Of a stretch of 45,574 bases of DNA, positions 7,230 to 16,276 are shown in pieces (position 1 is the stretch's first letter; every line of letters starts with the position of its first letter). The stretch is from an uncultured Anaerolineaceae bacterium (GTDB taxonomy: Bacteria; Chloroflexota; Anaerolineae; Promineifilales; Promineifilaceae): NCBI GenBank assembly GCA_937967805.1, contig CALBTC010000227.1, positions 1-45,574 on the forward strand, given 5' to 3'. The notes beneath the pieces were generated by a model. It was not told the origin of the DNA. It saw nothing but the letters and a program-made list of their open reading frames with translations, and did no database searches. The translations under genes were made by a program, and so were the position numbers.

Positions 7230-9167
7230 ATGAAAAATCAAAACAAAAATGAGAAACAACAACGGTCAGCAAACGGCCGTTCCCGTGAAAAGCAGTTTGA
7301 TCTCGGCATCAGCATGGAAGAGCAGGAGCGGCAAGAGCGCGAAGAGCGCATTCGTGCCCTACTGCGGGAAGATGATGACGATGATTTGATAGGCAAGGCG
7401 TATGACGGCCGTCTTGTGCGCCGGTTGTTGGGCTATATGCGGCCGTATCTACCCAAGCTCATCGTGGCCATTGTGCTCATGGTCAGCAGTTCCTTGCTGG
7501 CCGTCGCCCAGCCCACCATCGTGGGCCGGGCCATTGATGACGGCATCCGCGCCGGCGAATTTAGCACGCTGCGGCTGTGGACCGGCATTTTCCTGGCTGC
7601 GGCCCTGGGTGAATGGATCACCAACCGATTCCGCATCGCCATCATGGCCTACGTGGGTACGAAAGTAGTAGCCGACTATCGTAGCGACCTGTTCCGCCAC
7701 CTGCACACGCTGTCCCTCAACTTCCACAACAATTACAGCGTCGGCCGCCTGATGAGCCGCCTCATCAGCGACGTGGGCGTGCTGCAAGATTTCATCACCT
7801 GGTCGATCACCGGTTTGTTTCGCTCCTTCTTCACGCTGACGGGCATCATCATCGCCATGCTGATTTTGAACTGGCGGCTGGCGCTGGTGACCTTTGCCGT
7901 GCTGCCGCTCATGGTGGCCCTGACCAACTATTGGCGGCTGCGCGTGCGCGGTGCCTACCGGGCCACGCGGCAGCGGCTGTCGCTCATCAACGGCTATTTG
8001 AACGAATCCATTTCCGGCATTCGCGTGACCAAAAGCTTTATTCGCGAGAAGAAAAACAGCCAACATTTTGACGATCTCAACTACTCCTTCTTTGACGCCA
8101 ACGTGGCCGCCACCCGCCTGACGGCCATCTTCTTCCCCGGCGTCGATTTTATGGGCTCGCTGGCCACGGCGCTGGTGGTGGGCGTGGGTGGCTGGCTGGT
8201 GCTGGGCGACGCCCTCACCACCGGGACGCTGGTGGCCTTTGTGCTGTATATCGACCGCTTTTTTGACCCGATTCGCGAACTGGCGCAGCGATACAATACG
8301 TTCCAGGCCACGATGGCCGCCAGCGAGCGCGTCTTTCATTTGCTGGACACGGAACCGGACCTGCTGGACAAACCAAATGCGGTTAAACTGCCGCCGGTGA
8401 AGGGGCGGGTGGAGTTCAAGGACGTGAGATTTAGCTACCAGGATGGCGTGCCGGTGCTGCAAGGCATTTCGCTTAAGGCAGAGCCAGGGCAGCGCATTGC
8501 CCTGGTGGGCGAGACGGGCGCCGGCAAAAGCACGATTATCCGGCTCATCTCCCGCTTTTTTGACATTACGGACGGTTCGTTGCAGATTGACGGGCACGAG
8601 GTGAGCCAGGTAACGCAGGCCAGTTTGCGCAGCCAGCTGGGGATTGTGCTGCAAGACACGTTTTTGTTCACGGGCACCATTCGGGAGAATATTCGATACG
8701 GCCGTCTCGATGCCACCGATGAAGAAGTGAAAGCCGCAGCAACGGCCGTTGGCGCCGACGAGTTCATCAGCAAAATGCCGGAAGGGTACCAGACCGAAGT
8801 GGGCGAAAACGGCGTCAACCTGAGCGTGGGTCAGCGGCAGATCATCTCCTTTGCCCGTGCCCTGCTGGCCGATCCGCGCATTCTCATTCTAGATGAGGCG
8901 ACCAGCAGCGTGGACACAACCACAGAAAAAGTGATCCAGCAGGCGTTGGACCGGCTGATGGAAGGGCGCACCAGCTTTGTCATTGCCCACCGGCTGAGTA
9001 CCATTGTGGGGGCAGACCAGATTGTGGTGTTGGACGACGGCCAAATTGTCGAACGCGGCACCCACGAAGAGCTGCTGGCCCAAAAAGGGCGCTACTATAA
9101 CCTGTACACCATGCAGTGGGCGGCTCAGGACGTCCAGGGCAGTTTGGGCCATTTTAGTCAAAATTAG
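7230..9167 (+). CDS. ABC exporter subunit 2 (TMD-NBD half-transporter, canonical catalytic residues)
   Basis: The 645-residue protein has a charged cytoplasmic N-terminal extension (about 1-60, rich in Glu/Arg/Asp), a six-helix exporter domain (about 70-365) and an ABC domain (about 395-630). Walker A is GETGAGKS (427-434), Walker B ends with Asp555-Glu556, and the switch is His587. Its signature is LSVGQ (531-535) rather than LSGGQ. Combined with subunit 1 (Asp500, Gln531, normal LSGGQ), one composite ATP site is canonical and the other degenerate, as in TM287/288- or BmrCD-type heterodimers. The two genes are co-directional and probably co-transcribed. Confidence 0.92.
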   Translation: MKNQNKNEKQQRSANGRSREKQFDLGISMEEQERQEREERIRALLREDDDDDLIGKAYDGRLVRRLLGYMRPYLPKLIVAIVLMVSSSLLAVAQPTIVGRAIDDGIRAGEFSTLRLWTGIFLAAALGEWITNRFRIAIMAYVGTKVVADYRSDLFRHLHTLSLNFHNNYSVGRLMSRLISDVGVLQDFITWSITGLFRSFFTLTGIIIAMLILNWRLALVTFAVLPLMVALTNYWRLRVRGAYRATRQRLSLINGYLNESISGIRVTKSFIREKKNSQHFDDLNYSFFDANVAATRLTAIFFPGVDFMGSLATALVVGVGGWLVLGDALTTGTLVAFVLYIDRFFDPIRELAQRYNTFQATMAASERVFHLLDTEPDLLDKPNAVKLPPVKGRVEFKDVRFSYQDGVPVLQGISLKAEPGQRIALVGETGAGKSTIIRLISRFFDITDGSLQIDGHEVSQVTQASLRSQLGIVLQDTFLFTGTIRENIRYGRLDATDEEVKAAATAVGADEFISKMPEGYQTEVGENGVNLSVGQRQIISFARALLADPRILILDEATSSVDTTTEKVIQQALDRLMEGRTSFVIAHRLSTIVGADQIVVLDDGQIVERGTHEELLAQKGRYYNLYTMQWAAQDVQGSLGHFSQN

Positions 9168-9240
9168 GCATAAAGTCGCATACGTTTCCCTGCCAGCAGT
9201 ACCTATGTAGAATCGAACGGCCGTTACACTTGCCGTTAAA

Positions 9241-9831
9241 ATGGTAGTTGCTGCAATTGAACTTCATTTGTTGGTTACGGCCGTTCCCCGCAACAACGAC
9301 ATTACAGAAGACGGGGCCATTTGTGTGGTCACCGATTTATCGGCCCAGAAAAAGATCGAAACGGCCCTGGCCGAAGCGCGCGATCAAGCGGTTGAAGCCA
9401 CCCGCCTGAAGTCTGAATTTTTGGCCAACATGAGCCATGAAATCCGTACCCCGCTCAATGCCGTCGTGGTCATGACCAGCCTGCAAAAAGTTGCCCTGTG
9501 CATCCTGGAACGGATGGGGTACCGGGCCGATGTGGCCGGTGACGGGCTGGAAGTATTAGAATCTTTGCAGCGCCAGCCATATGACGTTGTTCTGATGGAT
9601 GTGCAAATGCCCTACATGGATGGCGTTGAGGCCACGGAGCAAATTCGCGACATTTGGCCCCCAGAAGAACAACCTGACGTCATTGCCATGACGGCCAACG
9701 CCCTCACTGGCGATCGGGAAAAATATCTCATGGCCGGGATGGATAACTACATCAGCAAGCCTGTACGCATCCAGGAATTAATGGAAGCTCTGGCAGCGGT
9801 CAAGCCTCTTTCTGCCAAGCAAAAGCAGTAA
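9241..9831 (+). pseudogene. Decayed hybrid histidine kinase (HisKA fused directly to a truncated receiver)
   Basis: The 196-codon frame starts with a PAS-tail-like segment (GAICVVTDLSAQKKIE) and the phospho-acceptor H-box (FLANMSHEIRTPLNAVV, about residues 60-76). It then jumps into the middle of a receiver domain (QKVALCILERMGYRADVAGDG, about 20 residues), with VLMDVQMP and ISKP motifs present. The whole ATPase domain and the first strand and acidic pair of the receiver are missing. The junction lies near nt 9466-9490. I read this as an in-frame internal deletion of a larger sensor kinase. It cannot autophosphorylate; a residual phosphotransfer role is unlikely. Confidence 0.75.
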
Positions 9832-9852
9832 GCCATTGCCAGTTACAAGAAA

Positions 9853-9886
9853 AAAGCGCACTCACTCCTGAGCGCGCTATATTTTT
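9853..9886. terminator. Hairpin with A- and T-tracts, possible bidirectional terminator
   Basis: GCGCACTCA and TGAGCGCGC arms (9856-9877) form a hairpin flanked by an A-tract on the left and TATATTTTT on the right. It lies between the kinase remnant and the convergent LysM gene. Confidence 0.6.
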
Positions 9887-9946
9887 ACAATTTAGTGACT
9901 AAAATAGTGACTAAAAACCGGTTGCCTAAAACATAAATCGTTAATT

Positions 9947-9999
9947 GTAGCCGCAGTTTCTTACTGCGCGCCACGGGCGCGGAAAGAATCCGCGGCTAC
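9947..9999. repeat. GTAGCCGC...GCGGCTAC imperfect inverted repeat
   Basis: The outer arms GTAGCCGC and GCGGCTAC, with inner TTTCTT and AAGAA blocks, make an imperfect hairpin just beyond the end of the LysM gene. It has the look of a dispersed intergenic repeat. Confidence 0.5.
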
Positions 10000-10027
10000 G
10001 CACCCGATAAAACTTGCTTGTTTATAC

Positions 10028-11026
10028 TTAGCTGCCGGGAATCTCCAACGTTTGCCCGACATAAATGATGTAGGGTGAAGTCAAGTTATTCGCCTCGGCA
10101 ATGGAAGGCCAGGGTACGCCATACTGTAACGAAATCAGAAAGAGCGTTTCGCCCGGTTTTACCACATGCGAGAATGCGGGTGCCGGTCCTGGCGCGTCTA
10201 CCGGAATTTTCAACTCGTCCCCGACCCGAATCACGTTAGGATTTACCAGGCCGTTGGCTTCGGCAATTTGCACCCAACTGATGCCAAATCTTAGGCCAAT
10301 GCGGTACAGGTTGTCACCCGGCTGCACCACATAGGTTGTTTCTGTGCCCGGCGACGGTGTTGGCCCAGGGGTTGTGGAGCCCGGCAGTGTCAAAACCTGA
10401 CCAACGCGTAAAATATTGGGGTTGGCTAAATTGTTGGCGTTGGCAATGGCCACCCAAGAAATACCATATTTGAGGCCAATACGGTACAGGTTTTCACCAG
10501 CAGCGACCGTATGCGTGGCCGGGATTGTCGTGGTGGTTGTTGCGTCTGCACTGGTATCCTGAGCGGCCGTATCCTCGGTTGTGGTTTCTCCGGTTGCGGT
10601 ATCCTCGGTTGCGGTGTCGTCTGAGGTGTCGGTGGTTGCGTCACCCACACCACCACCTGCCTCTGCACTGTCATCCTGTGTTGTATCATCCGTGTCGCCG
10701 GTTGCATCACCCGCTTCATCGGTGGTTGTTTCACCGGTAGTGCCCGTTGCCGTGTCGCCTGTGGCCGCATCACCGGTGGTGTCGGTAGCCGGCTCATCGC
10801 TGGTTGTTTCACCGGTGGTGTCGGTGGGGGTATCTACTGCGCCATCGGTGGGCGCATCAACGCTGCCATCTACGCCGCCACCGGCATTAGGATCCACCGT
10901 CTCGCCAGCTTGATCCTCCGTCGTGCCATCATCTGTGCCGCCAAGCGGCCGTTCACAGGCGACAGCAAACAGGCTCAGTAAAATTAACAATATTAACAAA
11001 TTGAATAAACGCCGCTGGGAAACCAT
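10028..11026 (-). CDS. LysM lipoprotein with Thr/Asp-rich linker
   Basis: The 332-residue protein has a lipoprotein signal peptide: Arg at 5-6, a Leu-rich core, and lipobox FAVAC with Cys24 as the predicted lipidated residue. A long low-complexity region rich in Thr, Asp, Gly and Glu (about 30-165) spaces three C-terminal LysM domains (about 170-214, 230-275, 286-331). Each has the pattern VxxGxxLxxIxxxxGxxWxxIxxANxL...IxVGQxLxIP. LysM domains bind GlcNAc-containing glycans, so the protein probably tethers the membrane to the cell wall. The ATG follows a strong GGAGGTAAGAG site. The gene is alone and transcribed away from the REC-GAF gene. Confidence 0.9.
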   Translation of the reverse strand: MVSQRRLFNLLILLILLSLFAVACERPLGGTDDGTTEDQAGETVDPNAGGGVDGSVDAPTDGAVDTPTDTTGETTSDEPATDTTGDAATGDTATGTTGETTTDEAGDATGDTDDTTQDDSAEAGGGVGDATTDTSDDTATEDTATGETTTEDTAAQDTSADATTTTTIPATHTVAAGENLYRIGLKYGISWVAIANANNLANPNILRVGQVLTLPGSTTPGPTPSPGTETTYVVQPGDNLYRIGLRFGISWVQIAEANGLVNPNVIRVGDELKIPVDAPGPAPAFSHVVKPGETLFLISLQYGVPWPSIAEANNLTSPYIIYVGQTLEIPGS

Positions 11027-11481
11027 CTCTTACCTCCAAAAAAACTGACAATTAACTCATTTGGTACCGTGTGCGCCTTAAGTCCAAATGAGTGGGCTGG
11101 TTTTGGAGGCTTTGCCTGAAAACCATCCCTTTACATTAACATAACCAATAATGTGCTAACTATAGCACGTTCCTTGCTTTACGTAAAGTTGCAATTCCTT
11201 TTTTCTCTTCAGCTTTTGGTGATAGGGAAGTCGGGTATGTTATAATCGCCTGGCCTTTTACAAGTAACCGGGCGTTTGCCGAATATCGGCTGTTGGCAAA
11301 CAGACCAGCTGCCTGAGGGTCTGTTGCAAGAACGTATGTCACAACACTTAATAACATGTGTAAGAATGCAACCTTACGGTAATAATCAATACAGCAATAT
11401 CCGCTTTGCGTTCATAATTCTGCTCAAATCGTTGGGGCTGGGGAGTAACGGCCGTACAAATCATTTCAAGAAGCTAATCCT
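11027..11481. promoter_or_regulatory. Divergent intergenic region with an extended -10 promoter and leader hairpins
   Basis: This 455-bp gap separates the LysM gene from the REC-GAF-GAF gene. On the plus strand an extended -10 element TATGTTATAAT ends at about 11246. The presumed leader carries two inverted repeats: GTTTGCC/GGCAAAC (11274-11301) and AACAGACC/GGTCTGTT (11299-11325). The transcript would have a leader of about 230 nt with no credible ORF. One ACGGCCGT palindrome is at 11448-11455. Leader-mediated control is possible; no known riboswitch was recognised. Confidence 0.4.
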
Positions 11482-12996
11482 ATGAGCGGCGAGTTCATTC
11501 TCATCATCGACGACAGTCGAGAAATAGTAAAACATCTAACCGAAACGGTTTTACCTTCCTTCGGCTATCGCACCATGTATGCTTATGATGGGCAAACCGG
11601 CTTAGAAAGTATTCGCGAAAACGAGCCAGATTTAGTCATGCTGGACTTCAATCTGCCGCAGATGACCGGACTGGATGTGTTGCAGCAGATGGTCCAAGAG
11701 TCACTCAAAACCCCTGTGGTGCTGATGACGGGCTATGGGTCTGAGCTGAGCGCCATTGAAGCCTTCTGCCTGGGCGCCAAAGATTACCTCATCAAGCCAT
11801 TTACCATTGATGAAATTATGGAAACGATTGACCGGGCTCTGGTCGAAACGCGCCTGCTGCACGACAAGGCTGAGCTGGCGGAACAGATTCGGCGCCTGAA
11901 GGTGGAAATGAGCCGGCAAAACAACGAGATGCGCACGCTGTCTAACATTGGCAAGGCAATTACGTCTTTGCTGAGTGTGGATGAAGTTTTACAGCGCGTT
12001 TTGGAAGCAGCCACTTACCTGACCAATGCCGAAGAAAGCACTATCTGGCTGCCGGATGATGAAGGCGAGTTTTTACGGCCGTATGACCGTCAATCCCCCT
12101 TGCAAGGCGAAAGCAAAAACAATACGCTGCCTATCGCCGATTCTCCACCGGGAGAAGTGATGCAGTCAGGACGGCCGTTGCGCCAATCGAACATGTCTGG
12201 CAAGGGAATTAAGATTAAGGTGGGCTGCTTTGCCCATGCGGTTTTGTACGTCCCTTTGCAGCTGCGAGGCATCAATCTCGGCGTTCTGGGCGTTAGCAAT
12301 CGTTCGGCCTACCGTGCCTTTAGCCAACAAGATGAATTTTTGCTTTCATTTTTGGCCGACTATGCGGCCATTGCCCTGGAAAATGCCCGCGTTTTCCAGG
12401 CGGCTGATCAGGCGCTGGCTGCCCGGCTGGAAGAGCTGAACACGCTCATCCTTATTACCCAAACCATCACCGCCTCCCTGGACCTCGATGAAGTGATTCA
12501 CCTCACCATTCAACAAGTGCATGACAGTTGGAACATTGAAGCGTCGTCGCTTTGGCTGCTTGACGAAGAAACCCAAATGCTGCGGGTGCTGACCAATGTG
12601 GGAACGGCCGTTGAAAAGCTGGAAAAATTAGAGCTGCGCATGGGCCAGGGCATTGTGGGCAAGGTTGCTAAAAACGGCAAGCCGATTTACACCAACGACG
12701 TGGCCAGCGATGAAGACCATTTTCGCGAAGCGGATGAGAAAACAGGCTTTAAAACGCGTTCGCTGCTTTGCGTTCCGCTCATCTTTCGCGGGCAGGTTGT
12801 GGGGGCCATGCAGTTGCTCAACAAAAAAGATGGCGATTTTGGCGAGATGGATTTGGAGCGAGCCCGGGCGATTGCCGCCGCCGTTGCCATTGCCGTGAGC
12901 AACGCCCTGCTGTTTGATGAGGCCGAATCGCACAAACACCAGCTAGAAAATGCACTGCATCAACTGGACAACGTGGCCAACTCTAAAATATCCTGA
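11482..12996 (+). CDS. REC-GAF-GAF signalling protein
   Basis: The 504-residue cytoplasmic protein begins with a receiver domain (5-125): acidic pair Asp10-Asp11, phospho-acceptor Asp55 (VMLDFNLP), and the KP motif in YLIKPF. A helical linker (about 125-155) leads to two GAF domains (about 155-300 and 320-480) and a short C-terminal coiled coil. There is no DNA-binding, kinase, HD-GYP or GGDEF output, so the output is probably protein-protein interaction or allosteric sensing. The best-supported start is ATG 11482; the ribosome site is weak. It stands alone after a long leader, with no cognate kinase next to it except the decayed hybrid kinase about 2 kb upstream. Confidence 0.88.
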   Translation: MSGEFILIIDDSREIVKHLTETVLPSFGYRTMYAYDGQTGLESIRENEPDLVMLDFNLPQMTGLDVLQQMVQESLKTPVVLMTGYGSELSAIEAFCLGAKDYLIKPFTIDEIMETIDRALVETRLLHDKAELAEQIRRLKVEMSRQNNEMRTLSNIGKAITSLLSVDEVLQRVLEAATYLTNAEESTIWLPDDEGEFLRPYDRQSPLQGESKNNTLPIADSPPGEVMQSGRPLRQSNMSGKGIKIKVGCFAHAVLYVPLQLRGINLGVLGVSNRSAYRAFSQQDEFLLSFLADYAAIALENARVFQAADQALAARLEELNTLILITQTITASLDLDEVIHLTIQQVHDSWNIEASSLWLLDEETQMLRVLTNVGTAVEKLEKLELRMGQGIVGKVAKNGKPIYTNDVASDEDHFREADEKTGFKTRSLLCVPLIFRGQVVGAMQLLNKKDGDFGEMDLERARAIAAAVAIAVSNALLFDEAESHKHQLENALHQLDNVANSKIS

Positions 12997-13047
12997 TGCT
13001 TCTACCCCACCCGCTGCTGCCACCGATTCGCACATTACACGCCAGCA

Positions 13048-13401
13048 TCCGCCAAATTCCCCATTGTACTCCTTGCCGAAGGACTGCCGGGTGGTCAAAT
13101 CGTTCTACCAGAGAGTGCTGCCGCAGAAACGGCCGTCTGGCGCATCATCGTAGACCCCATCGACGGTACACGCGGGCTGATGTACCAAAAACGAAGCGGC
13201 TGGATTTTAACGGCCGTTGCCCCCAACCGTGGCCCCGATACCAGCCTGCAAGATATCGAGATGGCTGTCCAAACAGAAATTCCGCTGGTAAAGCAGCATC
13301 TGTCCGATGCGGTCTGGGCCGTGCGCGGCCAGGGCGTGGAAGCAGTCCGTTTTAATCGACTCAGCCAGACCGAAACGCCATTGCAGCTACGGCCTGAATG
13401 A
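13048..13401 (+). pseudogene. Inositol-monophosphatase-family remnant
   Basis: An open frame without a proper start codon encodes [20 protein letters not shown] followed by the metal-binding signature [18 protein letters not shown], typical of the inositol monophosphatase superfamily. About 115 codons survive; the N-terminal part with the first metal-binding Glu region is partly lost and the C-terminal lobe with the second metal site is missing after the stop at 13399. Only an internal ATG (in LMYQKRS, nt 13180) is available, which would exclude the motif. It follows the REC-GAF-GAF stop in the same frame by chance. I conclude it is a truncated relic. Confidence 0.65.
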
Positions 13402-13533
13402 CGTTTGACGCTACAATGTCATGACACACCGCAGATGACAAGCGGACACCAGACCGCTTACTCTAATGAGCATAACACGAGCACACAGTTGCGTTAAGCA
13501 AAAATCAATATGCTTTGGAGGCAAAACACCTAA

Positions 13534-13845
13534 ATGAATTTACAATCTTTTTTTCTTGGTCTGGCAATCGGGCTGGCCAGTGCCATCATTGGAGCGATTG
13601 TTGAATACCTTATTGTGCGTCAACAGGGCGAACGAGAATCAGAGCGGCTGCCTGGCTGTATGCTGCTCGTCTCCGGCGCATTGGGGGGTATTGGCATTCT
13701 CGCGATTGGCTTCTCACTCATCACTTCTGGCGAAGTGGTGCGCATGCTCGTTACCGGCCTCGGTGTCGGTGTTGGTTTCTTTGGCGGTTTTGTCGTGATG
13801 ACACTCGCCTGGTTTTTTTTCAACCGCTCCGCAGAAGGCAGTTGA
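13534..13845 (+). CDS. Small integral membrane protein
   Basis: The 103-residue protein has three hydrophobic segments (about 5-26, 43-65 and 70-93), with a charged stretch between the first two (RQQGERESERLPG). TTGGAGGC lies upstream of the ATG with suitable spacing. I do not recognise the family. The Gly/Val-rich second and third helices suggest tight packing. It is a lone gene facing the minus-strand SufS-like gene. Confidence 0.6.
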   Translation: MNLQSFFLGLAIGLASAIIGAIVEYLIVRQQGERESERLPGCMLLVSGALGGIGILAIGFSLITSGEVVRMLVTGLGVGVGFFGGFVVMTLAWFFFNRSAEGS

Positions 13846-13898
13846 TTCTCTGGTTACTATACGAACAACCAATCGCCCAGTTAAAAGAGCAATTTACC

Positions 13899-15161
13899 CT
13901 ACCGCAATTCTGCCAGAGCATTCACAACCTGATCAACCTCATCGACTGTGTTGTAATGGACAAAGCCAATGCGCACCAGGCCGCCTTGTTCGATTAAACC
14001 CAAGCGCTCCATCACCGCCACGGCATAATAATGACCATGCCAGACATAAATGCTCTGCTCACCCAGGCGGGTAGCCACTTCTTCAGCAGATATTCCTTCC
14101 AGGCTGACGGCAAACGTGGGCGTGCGCTCAGCCAGCCGCTCCACGTCGGTGATGCCATACACGCGCAGGCCGGCCACCTGAGTTGCCCCCATTAAAAATC
14201 GCTGGCTTAAAGAGAGCTCATACGTCTTGATCTGCTGCATCGCCTGCACCAAACGCTCCCGGCGCGAGCCTGTTTCACCACCAATGGATGCCAGATAATT
14301 GACTGCGGCCGTCACCCCCGCCAGGCTTTCAAAGCTTTGCGTGCCGGTCTCCCATTTGCCCGCCGGTTTGGCCGGAGCCGGGCGAACTTTGTAAGCCATC
14401 AGGCTGTCTAACAGTTCATACTTACCGTACAAAATGCCGGTGTGGGGACCAAAATATTTATAAGCGGAAGAGATAAGGAAATCGCAGTTGATTGCCTGTA
14501 CGTCGATAAGGCCGTGCGGGGCAAAATGAACCGCATCTACCATAACTAGCACACCGGCAGCGTGGGCCAGCTCGGTGGCCCGCTGTACATCGCTAATGCT
14601 GCCCACAGCGTTGGAGGCGTAAGTGAGAGCCAACAGCCGCGTCTTTTCGTTGAGCAAATCGGGCAGCATGTCTAGACGCAAGGTGCAGTTGGTGGGGTCA
14701 AAGTCGAGCCAGCGCACGACAACGCCGCTGTCTTGCGCCGCCAGCAGCCAGGGTGAAATGTTGGCATCGTGGTCCAGCCGGGTGACGACGATTTCGTCGC
14801 CGGGCTGCCAGGTGCGGGCCAGTGCGCGGCTGAGGCTAAAGTTGAGACTGGTCATATTTTGACCAAATACAATTTCGTCGGGGCGGCGAGCGTTGTAGAA
14901 ATCCATCATGGCAGCGCGGGCGGCGTTGGTGATGTCGTCGGTGTAGCGGCTGGTGAGGAAAGGGCCGCCAGAGTTGCTGCCACCGTGGCGCAGATAGCCG
15001 CTCATGGCGTCAATCACGCTTTGGGGCACCTGGGTGCCGCCAGGGCTGTCGAGGTAGACGGCCGTCTTTCCATCAACTTTTAACTGAAGGGCAGGGAACT
15101 GGGCCCGCAGAGGAACAGGATCAAGAGAAATAGCTGTTTTCATATGTGATTCAATGCTCAT
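13899..15161 (-). CDS. SufS/NifS-like class-V aminotransferase (cysteine desulfurase-like)
   Basis: This 420-residue protein is a fold-type-I PLP enzyme. Visible features are the substrate/PLP-site His131 (LDHDANISPW), Asp209 (VMVDAVH), and the Schiff-base Lys235 in SSAYKYFGPHTG. It fits the cysteine-desulfurase-like SufS subfamily whose exact reaction is uncertain: there is no clear catalytic Cys loop, so desulfurase activity is not certain. The start overlaps mnhG by 11 nt, placing it at the end of the Mrp operon. An internal ATG at 15143 is an alternative start. A link to sulfur or selenium supply for other genes in the window is conceivable but unsupported. Confidence 0.85.
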   Translation of the reverse strand: MSIESHMKTAISLDPVPLRAQFPALQLKVDGKTAVYLDSPGGTQVPQSVIDAMSGYLRHGGSNSGGPFLTSRYTDDITNAARAAMMDFYNARRPDEIVFGQNMTSLNFSLSRALARTWQPGDEIVVTRLDHDANISPWLLAAQDSGVVVRWLDFDPTNCTLRLDMLPDLLNEKTRLLALTYASNAVGSISDVQRATELAHAAGVLVMVDAVHFAPHGLIDVQAINCDFLISSAYKYFGPHTGILYGKYELLDSLMAYKVRPAPAKPAGKWETGTQSFESLAGVTAAVNYLASIGGETGSRRERLVQAMQQIKTYELSLSQRFLMGATQVAGLRVYGITDVERLAERTPTFAVSLEGISAEEVATRLGEQSIYVWHGHYYAVAVMERLGLIEQGGLVRIGFVHYNTVDEVDQVVNALAELR

Positions 15162-15549
15162 CCTTGCTGTCTTGGGATATGCTCTCTAATTCTGGGCTTG
15201 TGAGTATGTGCGATTCTCTCTCATAATGACCTTGCATCTCATCTATGACCGTATTTTCCCATAAAGGTACGCCATAGAAGTGCCCGGCACGAGCAATCAT
15301 ATGTGCCGACACAGGCGCTGTAAGCATCACAAAAGCAATTATCGCCAGGGCGCGCGTTGTAATTCCTAACTCCCAAAAATGAAAAGCTGTTCCCACGAGC
15401 ATAAACCCCACCCCTAAAGTAGCTGCCTTTGTCGTGGCCGACATGCGTAGGAACAGGTCAGGCAAACGTAAAATGCCTATGCCGGCCACCAGAATAAAAA
15501 ACATGCCAATGATGATAAATAAAACCGCAAGCGTCTCTTGTATATTCAT
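15151..15549 (-). CDS. mnhG: Mrp/Mnh Na+/H+ antiporter subunit G
   Basis: The 132-residue protein has three transmembrane segments and the MrpG pattern GIGILRLPDLFLRMSATTKA near residues 25-44. It is one of the small subunits of the seven-part cation/proton antiporter. Its ATG overlaps the mnhF stop (ATGA), and its end overlaps the SufS-like gene. Confidence 0.93.
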   Translation of the reverse strand: MNIQETLAVLFIIIGMFFILVAGIGILRLPDLFLRMSATTKAATLGVGFMLVGTAFHFWELGITTRALAIIAFVMLTAPVSAHMIARAGHFYGVPLWENTVIDEMQGHYERESHILTSPELESISQDSKDEH

Positions 15550-15812
15550 ATCTTCTGTTCAATATAATAGGCAAAGGCAATCGTCCCCAAAAACGAGATG
15601 AGCGCCAAAACAATCGCTATATCTAAAATAGCTGGTTCCTGCGTGGCAATTGCATAGGCGGCAATCAGACTAATGCCAATTGTTGCCAGCAGGTCCAAAG
15701 CAACCACGCGATCCGGCAAATTTGGCCCCTTTACAAGCCTGATGAAAGTCAGGAGTATGGCCACAATCAAGACCGGCACGACAACAGTTAACGTTATCAC
15801 TGATGTTATCAT
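15546..15812 (-). CDS. mnhF: Mrp/Mnh Na+/H+ antiporter subunit F
   Basis: The 88-residue, three-helix protein carries the MrpF signature RLVKGPNLPDRVVALDLL (about 25-42) and the acidic residue in the third helix (DIAIVLALISFLGT). MrpF is required for complex assembly and has also been linked to solute efflux in Bacillus. It overlaps the genes on both sides by ATGA. Confidence 0.94.
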   Translation of the reverse strand: MITSVITLTVVVPVLIVAILLTFIRLVKGPNLPDRVVALDLLATIGISLIAAYAIATQEPAILDIAIVLALISFLGTIAFAYYIEQKI

Positions 15813-16276
15813 CTCATTACCTCCAGTAAACGGCGTTCAAAACCTTCTTTTATCTCGCGTCGAAAAGTTTCAATATCTTCCACGTATACGGTGTGAACGT
15901 ACATCACACGGCGATTTGTAGAAACATCCAAACTGAGTGTGCCCGGTGTCAAGGTGATGAGGTTGGCCAAAAACGTTATCTCTGCATCCGTTTGGACATC
16001 CAAAGGTATGGCAATAATAGCCGGCCGCAGAGGGAGTCGGGGCGACAGTACGCGATAGGCAATACGTAAACCGGCTATAAGCATAGCGCCAAGGAAGAAG
16101 AAAAAAAAGCTAATCAGCTGCGGTACCTTGACAAAATAATTACCGCTATTCACCGTAAATTGCAATAACCATAACAACAGATAACTCAGAAAGAAACCGA
16201 TTAAGAAATTTTGGGTAGTGAGCTGTCCGGTAAGCGCTACCCAGACCAGGGCCAGCAAAATATTTCGTAACAACAT
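15809..16276 (-). CDS. mnhE: Mrp/Mnh Na+/H+ antiporter subunit E
   Basis: The 155-residue protein has N-terminal membrane segments and a soluble C-terminal part with the MrpE pattern [20 protein letters not shown]. The ATG at 16276 shares one base with the mnhD stop (TGATG); a TTG one codon upstream is also open but less likely. It is part of the Mrp operon. Confidence 0.93.
   Translation of the reverse strand: MLLRNILLALVWVALTGQLTTQNFLIGFFLSYLLLWLLQFTVNSGNYFVKVPQLISFFFFFLGAMLIAGLRIAYRVLSPRLPLRPAIIAIPLDVQTDAEITFLANLITLTPGTLSLDVSTNRRVMYVHTVYVEDIETFRREIKEGFERRLLEVMR

Noticed and set aside
10426..10913. Long open frames opposite or out of frame in the LysM gene
   Set aside because: They arise from the Thr/Asp-rich low-complexity repeat codons; the lipoprotein frame explains the region.
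13180..13401. Intact small gene starting at ATG 13180
   Set aside because: The frame extends upstream through the DPIDGT signature without a start codon, so the ATG is internal to a broken inositol-monophosphatase gene.
12994..13401. Selenocysteine read-through from the REC-GAF-GAF gene into the inositol-monophosphatase remnant (same frame, TGA between)
   Set aside because: The two halves are unrelated domains, the TGA is not at a cysteine-type active site, and about 15 non-homologous codons follow it; the shared frame is coincidence.
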